Shown here: in pieces, positions 42,635-50,285 of the stretch
Numbering within the stretch: position 1 is the first letter of the stretch
Layout of the letters: each line of letters starts with the position of its first letter
From: Lacticaseibacillus pabuli
GTDB taxonomy: Bacteria > Bacillota > Bacilli > Lactobacillales > Lactobacillaceae
Length of the DNA stretch: 64,000 nt
Direction of reading: 5' to 3'
Assembly (NCBI RefSeq): GCF_028736235.1
Contig: NZ_CP117884.1
Span: 1,612,001 to 1,676,000 of the forward strand
The notes under the pieces: model-generated
Databases searched by the model: none
What the model was told of the DNA's origin: nothing
What the model saw: only the letters and a program-made list of their open reading frames with translations
Made by a program: the position numbers and the translations under genes

Positions 42635-43132
42635 TCAGGCAAACATAAAACTGTAACCGTGTGTTGTCTTTTGCAATCCGTGCAAGCAAGACCAAACGCA
42701 ACGCGTTGTCAGACCAAAGAACCGGCACGCCTCCCGTTGACTATCAAACAGCCGTTGTGCTCCATCGGGAGAAGTTGCTATCACGGGACGCGCAATAAAG
42801 TCATGGCTCAACACCCTTTCGTTGTGAGTACCATAATTGATGTTGTGTTTGGCAGAGCACCACTCCAGATTGTCTACCCGATTGTTAGCTTTATTTTCAT
42901 CAAGATGGTTAATTTGCGGTAACCCGCCCGGATTCGGGAGAAACGCTTTTGCCACTAACCGATGAATTGCGATTGTATGGCCTTTCTTGTTTTTGTATAG
43001 AAGAGTCTGTGCATACCCATGGCTAAACTTGGGTTTCAGAATCCAATTCCTTTGTGCGTTCTTGATATGTCCAAAAGAACTAACCTGGTACAAACCTTCA
43101 TAGCCTTCAATGTCACGCCATTCTTCGATCAT
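42635..43132 (-). CDS. HNH homing endonuclease (NUMOD4 type)
   Basis: 165 residues from the ATG at 43132 (MIEEWRDIEGYEGLYQVSSF) after GGAGG; the open frame further upstream runs through a tRNA-like sequence. NUMOD4 text at the N-terminus, an HNH core (IAIHRLVAKAFLPNP, INHLDENKANNRVDNLEWCS) and a C-terminal NUMOD1-like DNA-binding part (RLFDSQREACRFFGLTTRCV). It sits in an intergenic spot beside tRNA-like elements, as free-standing homing enzymes do. Confidence 0.88.
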   Translation of the reverse strand: MIEEWRDIEGYEGLYQVSSFGHIKNAQRNWILKPKFSHGYAQTLLYKNKKGHTIAIHRLVAKAFLPNPGGLPQINHLDENKANNRVDNLEWCSAKHNINYGTHNERVLSHDFIARPVIATSPDGAQRLFDSQREACRFFGLTTRCVWSCLHGLQKTTHGYSFMFA

Positions 43133-43250
43133 AAGAGCCTCCATTACATAAAATGAGTGCACAAAAATACGCCACCGATAATTACCGGTGACGCTGTATA
43201 TCCAGTGAGGAGAAAATAGCCAATGACTGGACGGCATGGCCTCCGTCCAA

Positions 43251-43295
43251 TGAGCCGAGTGGGAATCGAACCCACAGTTACCAACCATTCGGCCC
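43251..43295 (-). other. tRNA-like element A (acceptor plus T-arm)
   Basis: Minus strand GGGCCGA pairs with TCGGCTC around a perfect T-arm GTGGG-TTCGATT-CCCAC, with only 13 bases where D and anticodon arms should be (45 bases in all). A longer 69-base drawing using GGGCTGA at 43319 is possible, but gives no proper D or anticodon arm and no T33. Confidence 0.5.
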
Positions 43296-43513
43296 CAATG
43301 TCAGGTGAGGTGTCAGCCCTGACCTGTATGTACACCGCAGTCACTGCCGTAACCACGGGACACCGCTTATTGCATGCCACCGATATGTAAAGCCAGTGAC
43401 CGTTATCGCCACTAGCAAGGTTGTTGAGACCTATTCACTACATTCAACCAATAAACACAAGACCCGCAATAGGTAGATGCTGTTACGTCAAATGTATTTA
43501 GGGCTATGCCCTA

Positions 43514-43566
43514 TGTGCTATGTGGGAGTCGAACCCACAGTGCTGGAACACCATACCGATTAGCAC
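43514..43566 (-). other. tRNA-like element B (no D-arm)
   Basis: Minus strand GTGCTA pairs with TAGCAC around T-arm GTGGG-TTCGACT-CCCAC. The 21-base connector can form one hairpin TGGTG-TTCCAG-CACTG (wobble pairs) in the place of an anticodon arm. Total 53 bases; no D-arm can be drawn. Confidence 0.5.
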
Positions 43567-43605
43567 TACCGTCTTGCTAGGATGGTTGCACTTCAAACAA
43601 TCTAA

Positions 43606-43670
43606 TGCAGTACACGGGAGTCGAACCCACTGTATGCGCTGCACACTACGCTGTACTATCCGATTGCTGC
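43606..43670 (-). other. tRNA-like element C
   Basis: Minus strand T-arm GTGGG-TTCGACT-CCCGT followed by GTACTGC-A. A 5' partner could be GTAGTGT at 43643 (44 bases in all, three wobble pairs) or GCAGCAA at 43664 (65 bases, two mismatches). No normal cloverleaf results. Confidence 0.4.
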
Positions 43671-43875
43671 TCAATCTTTTAATGGAGTGGACAGTATGTC
43701 GGCTGTCCAATGCTGCATGACACTCTTTCAAGCCATCATGCAGTCCTCAACTAGAAGCAGACCTATTGTTCACGTGAGGTTGTGAAGTCATTGCTGAACT
43801 AGCTGATATTACTATTTTGCGCTCATGCAAAGCGGAATAATAGCGATTCTATTCTCATTCTGCATTATTTTGCGA

Positions 43876-44265
43876 TTATTTTGGTAGCCAACCCAATTCT
43901 TGAGCGAGAATTGATAGCAAGGCGTACCGTTTGCGGTAGATTGTACCCACTGAACAGGGGATGTGTTCCGCGAGTTCTTTCCAACTATAATAGTTTAGCT
44001 GTGCATATCGCATCTGCCACAGGTCGAGCTGGTCAGGATCCATACGCTGTTTGGCACGTAAGCAAGCATCCTGTCGCTGAATCAGGTTCTGCAAGTAACG
44101 GTCATGCTCGTAAACTTCAAGCAATCGCTCGGTGGCATCACCGGACAAGCTGCCCTTACCGCCACCCACGTTCTTATCAGGCTCACGGTATGGGTTAGCA
44201 AGTTCATACCGCCGCGCATCAATCTCATGTTGGAGCGAGAGTGACTTCTCAAAGATTTCATCCAA
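43876..44265 (-). CDS. ArpU/RinA-type late transcription regulator
   Basis: 129 residues. The C-terminal sigma-like HTH is visible (DLWQMRYAQLNYYSWKELAE HIPCSVGTIYRKRYALLSIL). Proteins of this group lie at the end of the early region in Gram-positive phages and switch on the packaging-structural operon. Downstream (43745-43875) is a run of related AT boxes (ATTATTTTGCG, ATTATTTTGG) and a TTTGC...GCAAA inverted repeat that could be its target. No site strong enough to call as late promoter was found. Confidence 0.82.
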   Translation of the reverse strand: MDEIFEKSLSLQHEIDARRYELANPYREPDKNVGGGKGSLSGDATERLLEVYEHDRYLQNLIQRQDACLRAKQRMDPDQLDLWQMRYAQLNYYSWKELAEHIPCSVGTIYRKRYALLSILAQELGWLPK

Positions 44266-44285
44266 TTTAGCTAGGTCGTGCGTTG

Positions 44286-44546
44286 TTAACTCTTCGATGG
44301 TTTCTGCACCTCCTTGTTAAGCTCATTTACAAAGTCCAGGTACTCCACATCTTCCCATCCCTGTGAGGCAAACACCTTGTACGTTCCATTGGGCTTGATA
44401 TGCCACGGCTCATCACCGTACTTATTGAGATGTTCGGCAAACTCCTGTGCAGGTTTCAAATATGAATACAGATGCCCGGCCTTACGTCGAGGCGCACCGT
44501 TCTCATCCGGGATTGCCACGATATAAGCAGTTGGGATGTTGCTCAT
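44286..44546 (-). CDS. Hypothetical early protein (86 aa)
   Basis: 86 residues from the ATG at 44546 (MSNIPTAYIVAIPDENGAPR), eight bases after AGGAGG; the ATG two codons earlier is too close to it. Text such as HLYSYLKPAQEFAEHLNKYG suggests an alpha/beta fold. No family recognised. Confidence 0.65.
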   Translation of the reverse strand: MSNIPTAYIVAIPDENGAPRRKAGHLYSYLKPAQEFAEHLNKYGDEPWHIKPNGTYKVFASQGWEDVEYLDFVNELNKEVQKPSKS

Positions 44547-44572
44547 TGTCATTACCTCCTACCGAGTGAGGA

Positions 44573-45034
44573 CTACTTCACCGGAATGCATTCATAGTTT
44601 GAGAGATGGTACTTATCAATTTCCTTAATTGAAAACTGTGCGGCGTAATCACACAGGTCATCACCATTTGTGTAATCCAAAGCACCATGCGCGGCTTTTA
44701 CATACCACATGTCATCAAGCATCGGTACCTTGACGTTGTATAGCCGCATTGGGCGAAGCGTGAAGTTGTATTCCTTAGTATCACCACCCTCACCAGATGG
44801 GCTAAGCGTATCCAAGTTATACACCTGATTACCATCGGCCAATTCGTAACGACCTGAGTCCAGGTCCATGTTAAGCTTGCGTAGCATTTCTTCGGCAAAT
44901 TCCATTTCTGTATCCTCCATTTTTGTAAACCCATCGGTCTTTTCAGCTTGACACTCCCACTTAACTGAGAAGTCACTCTTGAATGTATTGACCGCATGCG
45001 TTACAGCATCCATTCGCTGTTTTAAAGTCTTCAC
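44573..45034 (-). CDS. Hypothetical early protein (153 aa)
   Basis: 153 residues (MKTLKQRMDAVTHAVNTFKS, then YNFTLRPMRLYNVKVPMLDD and MWYVKAAHGALDYTNGDDLC). No domain recognised. It lies two bases after the small membrane gene's stop, within the early operon. Confidence 0.65.
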   Translation of the reverse strand: MKTLKQRMDAVTHAVNTFKSDFSVKWECQAEKTDGFTKMEDTEMEFAEEMLRKLNMDLDSGRYELADGNQVYNLDTLSPSGEGGDTKEYNFTLRPMRLYNVKVPMLDDMWYVKAAHGALDYTNGDDLCDYAAQFSIKEIDKYHLSNYECIPVK

Positions 45035-45036
45035 AC

Positions 45037-45156
45037 TTACCGCCTGTGCTTTCTGTCGATCCAGCCATATGCTGCCAGGATGATTAGCGAACTAATCCCA
45101 CAACCAGCAAATGTTGACACTGCCCATATGAGCAGATACTTCACCCAATAGCTCAT
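45037..45156 (-). CDS. Small one-span membrane protein (39 aa)
   Basis: ATG at 45156 after AAGAGG; the product MSYWVKYLLIWAVSTFAGCG continues as one span and ends YGWIDRKHRR. Its start overlaps the stop of the zinc-ribbon gene (ATGA). A longer frame upstream lies inside that gene and is not used. Confidence 0.55.
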   Translation of the reverse strand: MSYWVKYLLIWAVSTFAGCGISSLIILAAYGWIDRKHRR

Positions 45157-45620
45157 TCTGGTAGCCTCTTTTCGCCAGGGAACTTGCGAACCCTCCGGCC
45201 ACAGATAGGGCAGTACCATATCCACAGCTTGAGTTTGCCAACATAAAGGTGCTCGCCCTTAATCACCACACCGGGCGCAATCGGATAATCCTCATGACAG
45301 AACGGGCAATCCTTCTCTTGACGTGATTCAACCCGAGTGCGGCTGGTCATCGTGGCCTCAGCTTCTTCAAGACCTTTGAGTTTGCCCTCGTAGTAAGCCA
45401 TATCATCGTCATCATCAGGGATGGTGTTAATCATGTCCTTGGTGTTCTCAATGTGAACCTTGAGCCGCGCCAGTAAGCGTAAGTAATCTCGCTCACGGAT
45501 TGGCTCTCTCTTGCGATTCACCCACAACACTACGGAACGGTACAGAGAAAACGCAACGAACGAGGCTACTAGAACCAAAAAGATGTAGAACAGTACCTCA
45601 AGCGATATAAACACTGCCAT
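45153..45620 (-). CDS. Membrane-anchored zinc-ribbon protein
   Basis: 155 residues. One N-terminal span (SLEVLFYIFLVLVASFVAFS), a charged helix with an Asp run near residues 68-73, and a C-terminal zinc ribbon (DCPFCHEDYP ... WYCPICGRRVRKFPG). Phage early regions of lactic acid bacteria often encode such proteins; role unknown. Its ATG overlaps the stop codon of the 58-residue gene. Confidence 0.65.
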   Translation of the reverse strand: MAVFISLEVLFYIFLVLVASFVAFSLYRSVVLWVNRKREPIRERDYLRLLARLKVHIENTKDMINTIPDDDDDMAYYEGKLKGLEEAEATMTSRTRVESRQEKDCPFCHEDYPIAPGVVIKGEHLYVGKLKLWIWYCPICGRRVRKFPGEKRLPE

Positions 45621-45796
45621 TAGTCATCCTCCCATCCGTTCAGCAATACCCGCAATGCCAATCGTGTTACGTTCAATCCCCACATGAAGCCGCGGTTGAA
45701 CTCATCCTTGTCATGGGTCATGTTAAGTTGCGCCAGGTCTTCTCCCAAGTCACGATAAAGGTACCGAATCTCATTTGCATGCTCATCTTTAGTCAT
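45620..45796 (-). CDS. Small early protein (58 aa)
   Basis: Read directly: MTKDEHANEIRYLYRDLGED, then FNRGFMWGLNVTRLALRVLL and NGWEDD. Its TAA overlaps the next ATG by one base and it starts two bases after the 49-residue gene. Helical, acidic start, no family. Confidence 0.6.
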   Translation of the reverse strand: MTKDEHANEIRYLYRDLGEDLAQLNMTHDKDEFNRGFMWGLNVTRLALRVLLNGWEDD

Positions 45797-45798
45797 TT

Positions 45799-45948
45799 TC
45801 AGTCACACACCGCCCAACCCTCAACATGTGCATCTCTCATTCCGTCGGCAACAATGCTATCTGCAAAGGCTTGAGCAGCAGCTTCGCTTGCATACACGCC
45901 ACCGATGCCATCTTCATAATCTTCACGAATCACCACAATATAAACCAT
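45799..45948 (-). CDS. Small early protein (49 aa)
   Basis: MVYIVVIREDYEDGIGGVYA, then SEAAAQAFADSIVADGMRDA and HVEGWAVCD. Short beta-beta-alpha-beta pattern. It overlaps the stop of the DUF3310 gene (ATGA). The tight chain of overlaps supports translation. Function unknown. Confidence 0.6.
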   Translation of the reverse strand: MVYIVVIREDYEDGIGGVYASEAAAQAFADSIVADGMRDAHVEGWAVCD

Positions 45949-46244
45949 CACTTTTCATCACCTTTGATTTCACCCTTAAGCTTGTTCAGGTAAAAGATTG
46001 CCTTATCAATATCCTGTATGGGATTGCCCTTGAGTGTGAACCGGCCTTGATACTTGATTGCCATTCCTAGCAGTGCACCCTCATAAGGTGTCAGCCCATC
46101 GTTAGCCTCAAGAACGTACTTGATAATATCCAGCACCTCAACAGGGCCGTGCGTGTAGTGTGATGGATGGTTAACCGAGTCATCACCAGCATTCGGATCA
46201 ACGACCCGTAAATCCTCTACGTCCATAAAATTAAATTCAGCCAT
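45948..46244 (-). CDS. DUF3310-family protein
   Basis: 98 residues. VNHPSHYTHGPVEVLDIIKY and GMAIKYQGRFTLKGNPIQDI DKAIFYLNKL are the marks of DUF3310, often labelled nucleotide-kinase-like in phages though no kinase motif is present. It overlaps both neighbours by one to four bases. Confidence 0.85.
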   Translation of the reverse strand: MAEFNFMDVEDLRVVDPNAGDDSVNHPSHYTHGPVEVLDIIKYVLEANDGLTPYEGALLGMAIKYQGRFTLKGNPIQDIDKAIFYLNKLKGEIKGDEK

Positions 46245-46408
46245 TACTTCACCCCATCCATTCGCCAGTCAACTAATTCCGATACAATCAGTGCAATTCC
46301 GATACTAGTAGCCAGGTTCGGATGCACACCCAATCCGCCAACAACCAGCATCACGCCCACCTCAAGCACCAGAAAGTAAAACATTGAGAAAATCAATTTT
46401 CGTGTCAT
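46244..46408 (-). CDS. Small membrane protein (54 aa)
   Basis: MTRKLIFSMFYFLVLEVGVM starts the product, AAGGAGG lies seven bases upstream, and one or two spans fill most of it. TAA overlaps the DUF3310 ATG by one base. Confidence 0.6.
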   Translation of the reverse strand: MTRKLIFSMFYFLVLEVGVMLVVGGLGVHPNLATSIGIALIVSELVDWRMDGVK

Positions 46409-46647
46409 TCGTGTTCCTCCTTGTCGAGTGGCGCATCACGTTCCTCCGCAACAGTCTGCTGAATTAACAGTCTCCTTAACCGCCGCCAACGCTTCATTGC
46501 CGGTGCAATCGGCTTGGCGTACAAGTCAGGAAAGTAATCAGCACCTTTCATAATCATCAGGCTCTCCCATTCTCGCTTGTAATCAGCATCGACAAGGTAC
46601 CAGAGCCTGAATCCGTGTTGCCTCAAATAATCAGCACTTAATATCAT
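46405..46647 (-). CDS. Hypothetical early protein (80 aa)
   Basis: 80 residues (MILSADYLRQHGFRLWYLVD, then KRWRRLRRLLIQQTVAEERD). Basic middle, acidic end, no domain. ATGA overlap with the following small membrane gene. Confidence 0.6.
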   Translation of the reverse strand: MILSADYLRQHGFRLWYLVDADYKREWESLMIMKGADYFPDLYAKPIAPAMKRWRRLRRLLIQQTVAEERDAPLDKEEHE

Positions 46648-46649
46648 TC

Positions 46650-46967
46650 TTAGTCCTCCAAGTCAGGCCGTGGCACAATGCGCAAATCCTGCGGGCGAAT
46701 AGGCGCATCAGCGTATACCATTGACTGAATATCATCAGACTTGATAACTTGCTTTACCTGTTTCCAAGTAAAAAGCACTTGGCTTCTGTCTTTATCAATA
46801 TCTTCTGTGATATACGTTAAAGAACGTGCCCCGTCTATTGTTCCGAAAATATTCCCTCTGCTGAGCAATACCCGTGGATTGTGCACACCACGGTCTGTTG
46901 CGTTTTTGTCTAATGTTTCCCATGCCTTATTAGCCACACTGCGTTTTACATAGATGTTGTATTTCAT
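46650..46967 (-). CDS. Hypothetical early protein (105 aa)
   Basis: ATG at 46967, eight bases after GAGGAG; a TTG two codons upstream is a poorer choice. The product (MKYNIYVKRSVANKAWETLD, VLFTWKQVKQVIKSDDIQSM) has no recognised domain. It overlaps the stop of the gene upstream by four bases. Confidence 0.62.
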   Translation of the reverse strand: MKYNIYVKRSVANKAWETLDKNATDRGVHNPRVLLSRGNIFGTIDGARSLTYITEDIDKDRSQVLFTWKQVKQVIKSDDIQSMVYADAPIRPQDLRIVPRPDLED

Positions 46968-47293
46968 TTCCAATTCTCCTCAATTCCATATCGTTGCCGC
47001 GCTTGCCGAGTTTCAAACCGGTCTGCATCATGTACAATCCGAAAGATGTTAACTGCCTCACTCAGCCCGCTTTTCCACTTACTAATGCGCCGCCCATTAG
47101 GTTGTGTCTCCCAATAGCTGCTGGACTTGCTGTTGATCCATTTAAAGCAGTCCGCCTTAGTGCCCATAGTCATCACTTTTCCGCTAGCGAGGCCAATAAC
47201 CACATAGCTATCGTCTATGCCGGTGCCATCATAATGACGCTTACCATAGCCGTACTTACCTTGCCCGTACTTACCAGAACTTGTCTTTGCCAT
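46964..47293 (-). CDS. Hypothetical early protein (109 aa)
   Basis: ATG at 47293 (MAKTSSGKYGQGKYGYGKRH), preceded by a GGA-rich stretch inside the previous gene. A Gly/Tyr/Lys-rich N-terminus is followed by VVIGLASGKVMTMGTKADCF and a basic helix. No family. Confidence 0.6.
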   Translation of the reverse strand: MAKTSSGKYGQGKYGYGKRHYDGTGIDDSYVVIGLASGKVMTMGTKADCFKWINSKSSSYWETQPNGRRISKWKSGLSEAVNIFRIVHDADRFETRQARQRYGIEENWK

Positions 47294-47924
47294 ACGCCCT
47301 ATCTCCATCCTTTACCGTTACTAATTTGCCTGTCTTTTCAACACGCCAACCAGCCACGGAATTGGTGCGTAATCGTGTACGGGAGAATCCTGAGGCGTTG
47401 ACTAGTTCAGTCATTGTGCCCGTAAGAATGTTGCCCGTCTTGCTACTAATCATTTTCCATTCAGCTTCACGGTGACCGTCGGGCAGTAACCCGTGGTTCT
47501 TCATCCGTTTAACCAGGTCGTAAATCTGACTCTTCTTAAGACCCGTTCGTGCCGCAATTTCACCATTGTCAGCACCTTCAAGCCAATACTTCTTGACCAT
47601 ATGAGTCATCCGCAAGGAACGCTCACGTTGCTCTTGGTTCATGAGTTCTTGCTCACGCGCCTTAGCCTCTTGCTTAGCGGTCTTAATGCGTTGCTCACGC
47701 TCTTGTTCCCGTTGCAGCCGGACTGCTTCTTTCAGTTTGCGAGTGCGCTCTGACTTCATCGCTGCTTCATGTTTCCACTCAGCCTGGTATAGTTCCTTAT
47801 CTCGCTCTTGGAATGGTTTGAGCAGCTCATCGGGGATGTACTTAATCTGCCGGTACCGTGCCTCAAGGTCGTAAATAGGATCTAATGAGTTATGCTCGCG
47901 ATTTCTGGAATTTTTCAAAGTCAA
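47271..47924 (-). CDS. Helix-turn-helix protein with long charged helix
   Basis: 217 residues from a TTG at 47924. Residues 40-105 form a highly charged helix (RTRKLKEAVRLQREQEREQR). Then comes a homeodomain-like HTH (NGEIAARTGLKKSQIYDLVK RMKNHGLLPDG), followed by a basic domain (FSRTRLRTNSVAGWRVEKTG). It could bind DNA near the adjacent origin candidate. The start overlaps the preceding gene by 35 bases, so a later start is possible. Confidence 0.65.
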   Translation of the reverse strand: MTLKNSRNREHNSLDPIYDLEARYRQIKYIPDELLKPFQERDKELYQAEWKHEAAMKSERTRKLKEAVRLQREQEREQRIKTAKQEAKAREQELMNQEQRERSLRMTHMVKKYWLEGADNGEIAARTGLKKSQIYDLVKRMKNHGLLPDGHREAEWKMISSKTGNILTGTMTELVNASGFSRTRLRTNSVAGWRVEKTGKLVTVKDGDRAYGKDKFW

Positions 47925-48156
47925 CTTGAGTCACCACCTGTCCGAGTACCAGCGGGATTACTTCACCGCCAAACCGCTGTGCTACTTGCCAAGCCATCCC
48001 CATGTCATCGAAGGGGTAGGCGTTATTTATTGAGCTGCGCCACACATAATCAGCATGGAGCGTTGGGCGGAGTTCATCGCCCTCGTGGTGCCAAATGGGA
48101 GCCCCAATAAAAGCTTTGGGAGTCACCCGAATAATGTATTTCTTATACTGTTCCAT
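47890..48156 (-). CDS. Hypothetical protein next to the origin candidate (88 aa)
   Basis: ATG at 48156 (MEQYKKYIIRVTPKAFIGAP) after AAGGAG. The text DMGMAWQVAQRFGGEVIPLV QVVTQVDFEKF suggests an alpha/beta fold. No family. First gene downstream of the iteron region. Confidence 0.65.
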   Translation of the reverse strand: MEQYKKYIIRVTPKAFIGAPIWHHEGDELRPTLHADYVWRSSINNAYPFDDMGMAWQVAQRFGGEVIPLVLGQVVTQVDFEKFQKSRA

Positions 48157-48180
48157 TAATTTCTCCTTAAAATCAGCTCT

Positions 48181-48456
48181 GGTAACAAAAATGGGGTAAA
48201 AAGGTAACAAAAGTTTTCAGGCTGTACCCCTACAGCGAGTAGGCGGTAACAAAGTAACAGAAAAAAGGGGCAAAAAGTATTTTCTATACCGTAGTAGTAG
48301 CAAGTCCCAAAACAAGGTTCTCTATAATACTTTTAACTTAAAAAAAGTGTTACTTTGTTACCAAAACGCTCTACCCGTTACCGCTCTAGGGGTTCAGCGG
48401 TAGCAAAAAGGTAACAAAACGCCTTTTTAGTTTGTTACCGCCCATTTTTTGTTACC
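48181..48456. other. Iteron cluster, candidate replication origin
   Basis: Seven exact copies of GGTAACAAA: forward at 48181, 48203, 48245 and 48410; reverse at 48354, 48431 and 48448. GGTAGCAAA at 48399 is a one-base variant, and partial copies occur near 48254 and 48376. An AT-rich stretch (about 48270-48350) lies between the two groups. The cluster abuts and enters the 3' end of the helicase gene. This layout is that of phage and plasmid origins bound by an initiator. Confidence 0.75.
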
Positions 48457-50282
48457 GCCTCGGCGCCATCATCTTTGATGAAAACACGCTTGTTTACTTT
48501 ATTTATTTTGGTCTGCTTGAGGTCGTACCCAAGTTCAGCCTTGAGTGTTTCCCTGAACAGGCGCTTGCTCTGCGTGTTGTAGTCGTTCTCCTCAGCCCAC
48601 ACCTCGTACTCTTCATAGGCCTCAGGACTCGTCATCCCCGCAAAGTGCTCTGCATCCGTCACACTGAGGTATTCGAGCACTGAGTTGTTCTCCTCGTGAT
48701 AGGTATCATTGAACTGCTTGACGCGCGGACTCTCAGTGAAAGTCAGGTTGTTGTACAGCCGCTGATAGCCATCCACGATAAGTTTGATCCAGTAAGTCAG
48801 TGCCTCAGGAGTGGTGACGTCACTGATGAACGTCTTTGACTTGTGCTTCGGTTTGCCGTACATGGGGCACCAGAGCACGCGACGCTTGTATGACTCACCT
48901 TTTTCAAAGGACTTGAGGATGTGGTTTGTGGTGAAGATGAGTGTTGCACTCAGAGTGTCAGTGCTTGCGTTCTCGTACAGGCGGCGGATTGATACATTGT
49001 CGGCTGTTGAAATGTTCTTGAGCACCTTCATCTTCTTGTCATCGATGGGTTTGTCTTCAACATCATCCCCAAGGTTGGCGAGCTTACCCACCATACTGTT
49101 CAGGTAGCGTTCATCAACCATCTGGTCGATTGCCAGCGTGCTGACGTTTTCCTTGCCAAGAATCTGCCGGATGATTTCAAGCAGCGTCCCTTTACCGTTG
49201 CCCCCATCACCAACAAAGAAGAAGAACTTACCAATCAGGCGGATGAGTTCCTTGTCAGTGAAGAGCGTGTAGCCTAGGATCTCTTCAATCATTTCCCGGT
49301 ATTGCGGTTCATTTCCGGTCAAGTTGTTCAGATAAGTGTCAACAATAGGGACAGCTGTTGCGTTTGGGTCATAATCCAGGTCAATGCTGAACGGTGTAAA
49401 CTCGTCGCTCTGAATATCAATGAACTTGCCCTTACGCAAGATGCCGTTGTTAAGCCGAATGTCGAATACGGTGTTGCCATCAATGGGTGGTGTTTTAATT
49501 TGAAGCTGCTTAAAGACTTCTTCGATGTAAAACGTCTTCTCATTGGGCGCGTATTCGTAGATGATTCGTTTAAGTCCGGTGTCATCCGCTTTGTACCAAT
49601 CGCCGTTGGCACGGTACCAAAGCATCCCACCATAGTTCACAACTTTGAGGTCATGGGCCACAGCATCGGCAATGATTGCCTCACCGTCTTTCACGGCTTG
49701 GGGCTTCATGTCACGGGTAATTTCTTCCATTTCGTTGTCAGGCAATGGTTCGTCGAAGACAACCTTGTTAATGAACTCGAGAATCTGCCGCCAGTTTTCG
49801 TAACGCTGGACCTTGGCTCGTTGTGAGAACAGGGCTTGGTTACGCCCCTCACCGTCTGCCAGACCAAGCAGTGATTTTGCTTTACGGTCTGGTTTCAGGA
49901 ATGGGGGTAAGTCGGCTCGCATCCCGTGGTTAATCACCGGGCGGGCTACTCCATTGCGCTTCACGGTGGTAGCAAAGGTGTTGTTAGTGTGCTTGTACTC
50001 AGCCATAAAGCCCAAGTCGGTCATTGCTTTGGCAGCTCTGAATCCGGTAGGCCGGTTAAAGTACAAATGCGCACCACGCTTGGTGAAGACAACCTCGGTC
50101 TGAATATCAAACCATTTGAGCATCTGTTTAATCTTGTCAGGCGGTAGTTCATCAATATCAACGACTAAATCGTGGGGTGTGAGTACGTACCCGGCGTCTT
50201 TAAACGCGCTGAGATTGTCATCGGTGGTCGTTGCTGGATCATAACCACCGTGCTTTTGGCCTTCTTTGAACTCCGCGTACAT
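48435..50282 (-). CDS. Primase-helicase, SF3 / D5-like
   Basis: 615 residues. The N-terminal 150 look like a prim-pol remnant (LVVDIDELPPDKIKQMLKWF, FTKRGAHLYFNRPTGFRAAK). The C-terminal helicase has Walker A FVGDGGNGKGTLLEIIRQIL, Walker B-like LANLGDDVEDKPI, and motif C LSATLIFTTNH, followed by a conserved RRVLWCPM. It unwinds the origin and lays primers. The last eight codons (A-V-T-K-N-G-R-stop) are made of two reverse iterons, so origin sequence and coding sequence overlap. Confidence 0.92.
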   Translation of the reverse strand: MYAEFKEGQKHGGYDPATTTDDNLSAFKDAGYVLTPHDLVVDIDELPPDKIKQMLKWFDIQTEVVFTKRGAHLYFNRPTGFRAAKAMTDLGFMAEYKHTNNTFATTVKRNGVARPVINHGMRADLPPFLKPDRKAKSLLGLADGEGRNQALFSQRAKVQRYENWRQILEFINKVVFDEPLPDNEMEEITRDMKPQAVKDGEAIIADAVAHDLKVVNYGGMLWYRANGDWYKADDTGLKRIIYEYAPNEKTFYIEEVFKQLQIKTPPIDGNTVFDIRLNNGILRKGKFIDIQSDEFTPFSIDLDYDPNATAVPIVDTYLNNLTGNEPQYREMIEEILGYTLFTDKELIRLIGKFFFFVGDGGNGKGTLLEIIRQILGKENVSTLAIDQMVDERYLNSMVGKLANLGDDVEDKPIDDKKMKVLKNISTADNVSIRRLYENASTDTLSATLIFTTNHILKSFEKGESYKRRVLWCPMYGKPKHKSKTFISDVTTPEALTYWIKLIVDGYQRLYNNLTFTESPRVKQFNDTYHEENNSVLEYLSVTDAEHFAGMTSPEAYEEYEVWAEENDYNTQSKRLFRETLKAELGYDLKQTKINKVNKRVFIKDDGAEAVTKNGR

Positions 50283-50285
50283 TCA

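Noticed and set aside
42635..43288. 217-residue version of the homing endonuclease
   Set aside because: The first 52 codons lack a ribosome site and run through a tRNA-like element; the NUMOD4 domain begins exactly at the start with GGAGG.
43251..43670. Normal tRNA genes
   Set aside because: T-arms and acceptor stems are good but no D-arm, no 7-base anticodon loop with T33, and total spacing too short.
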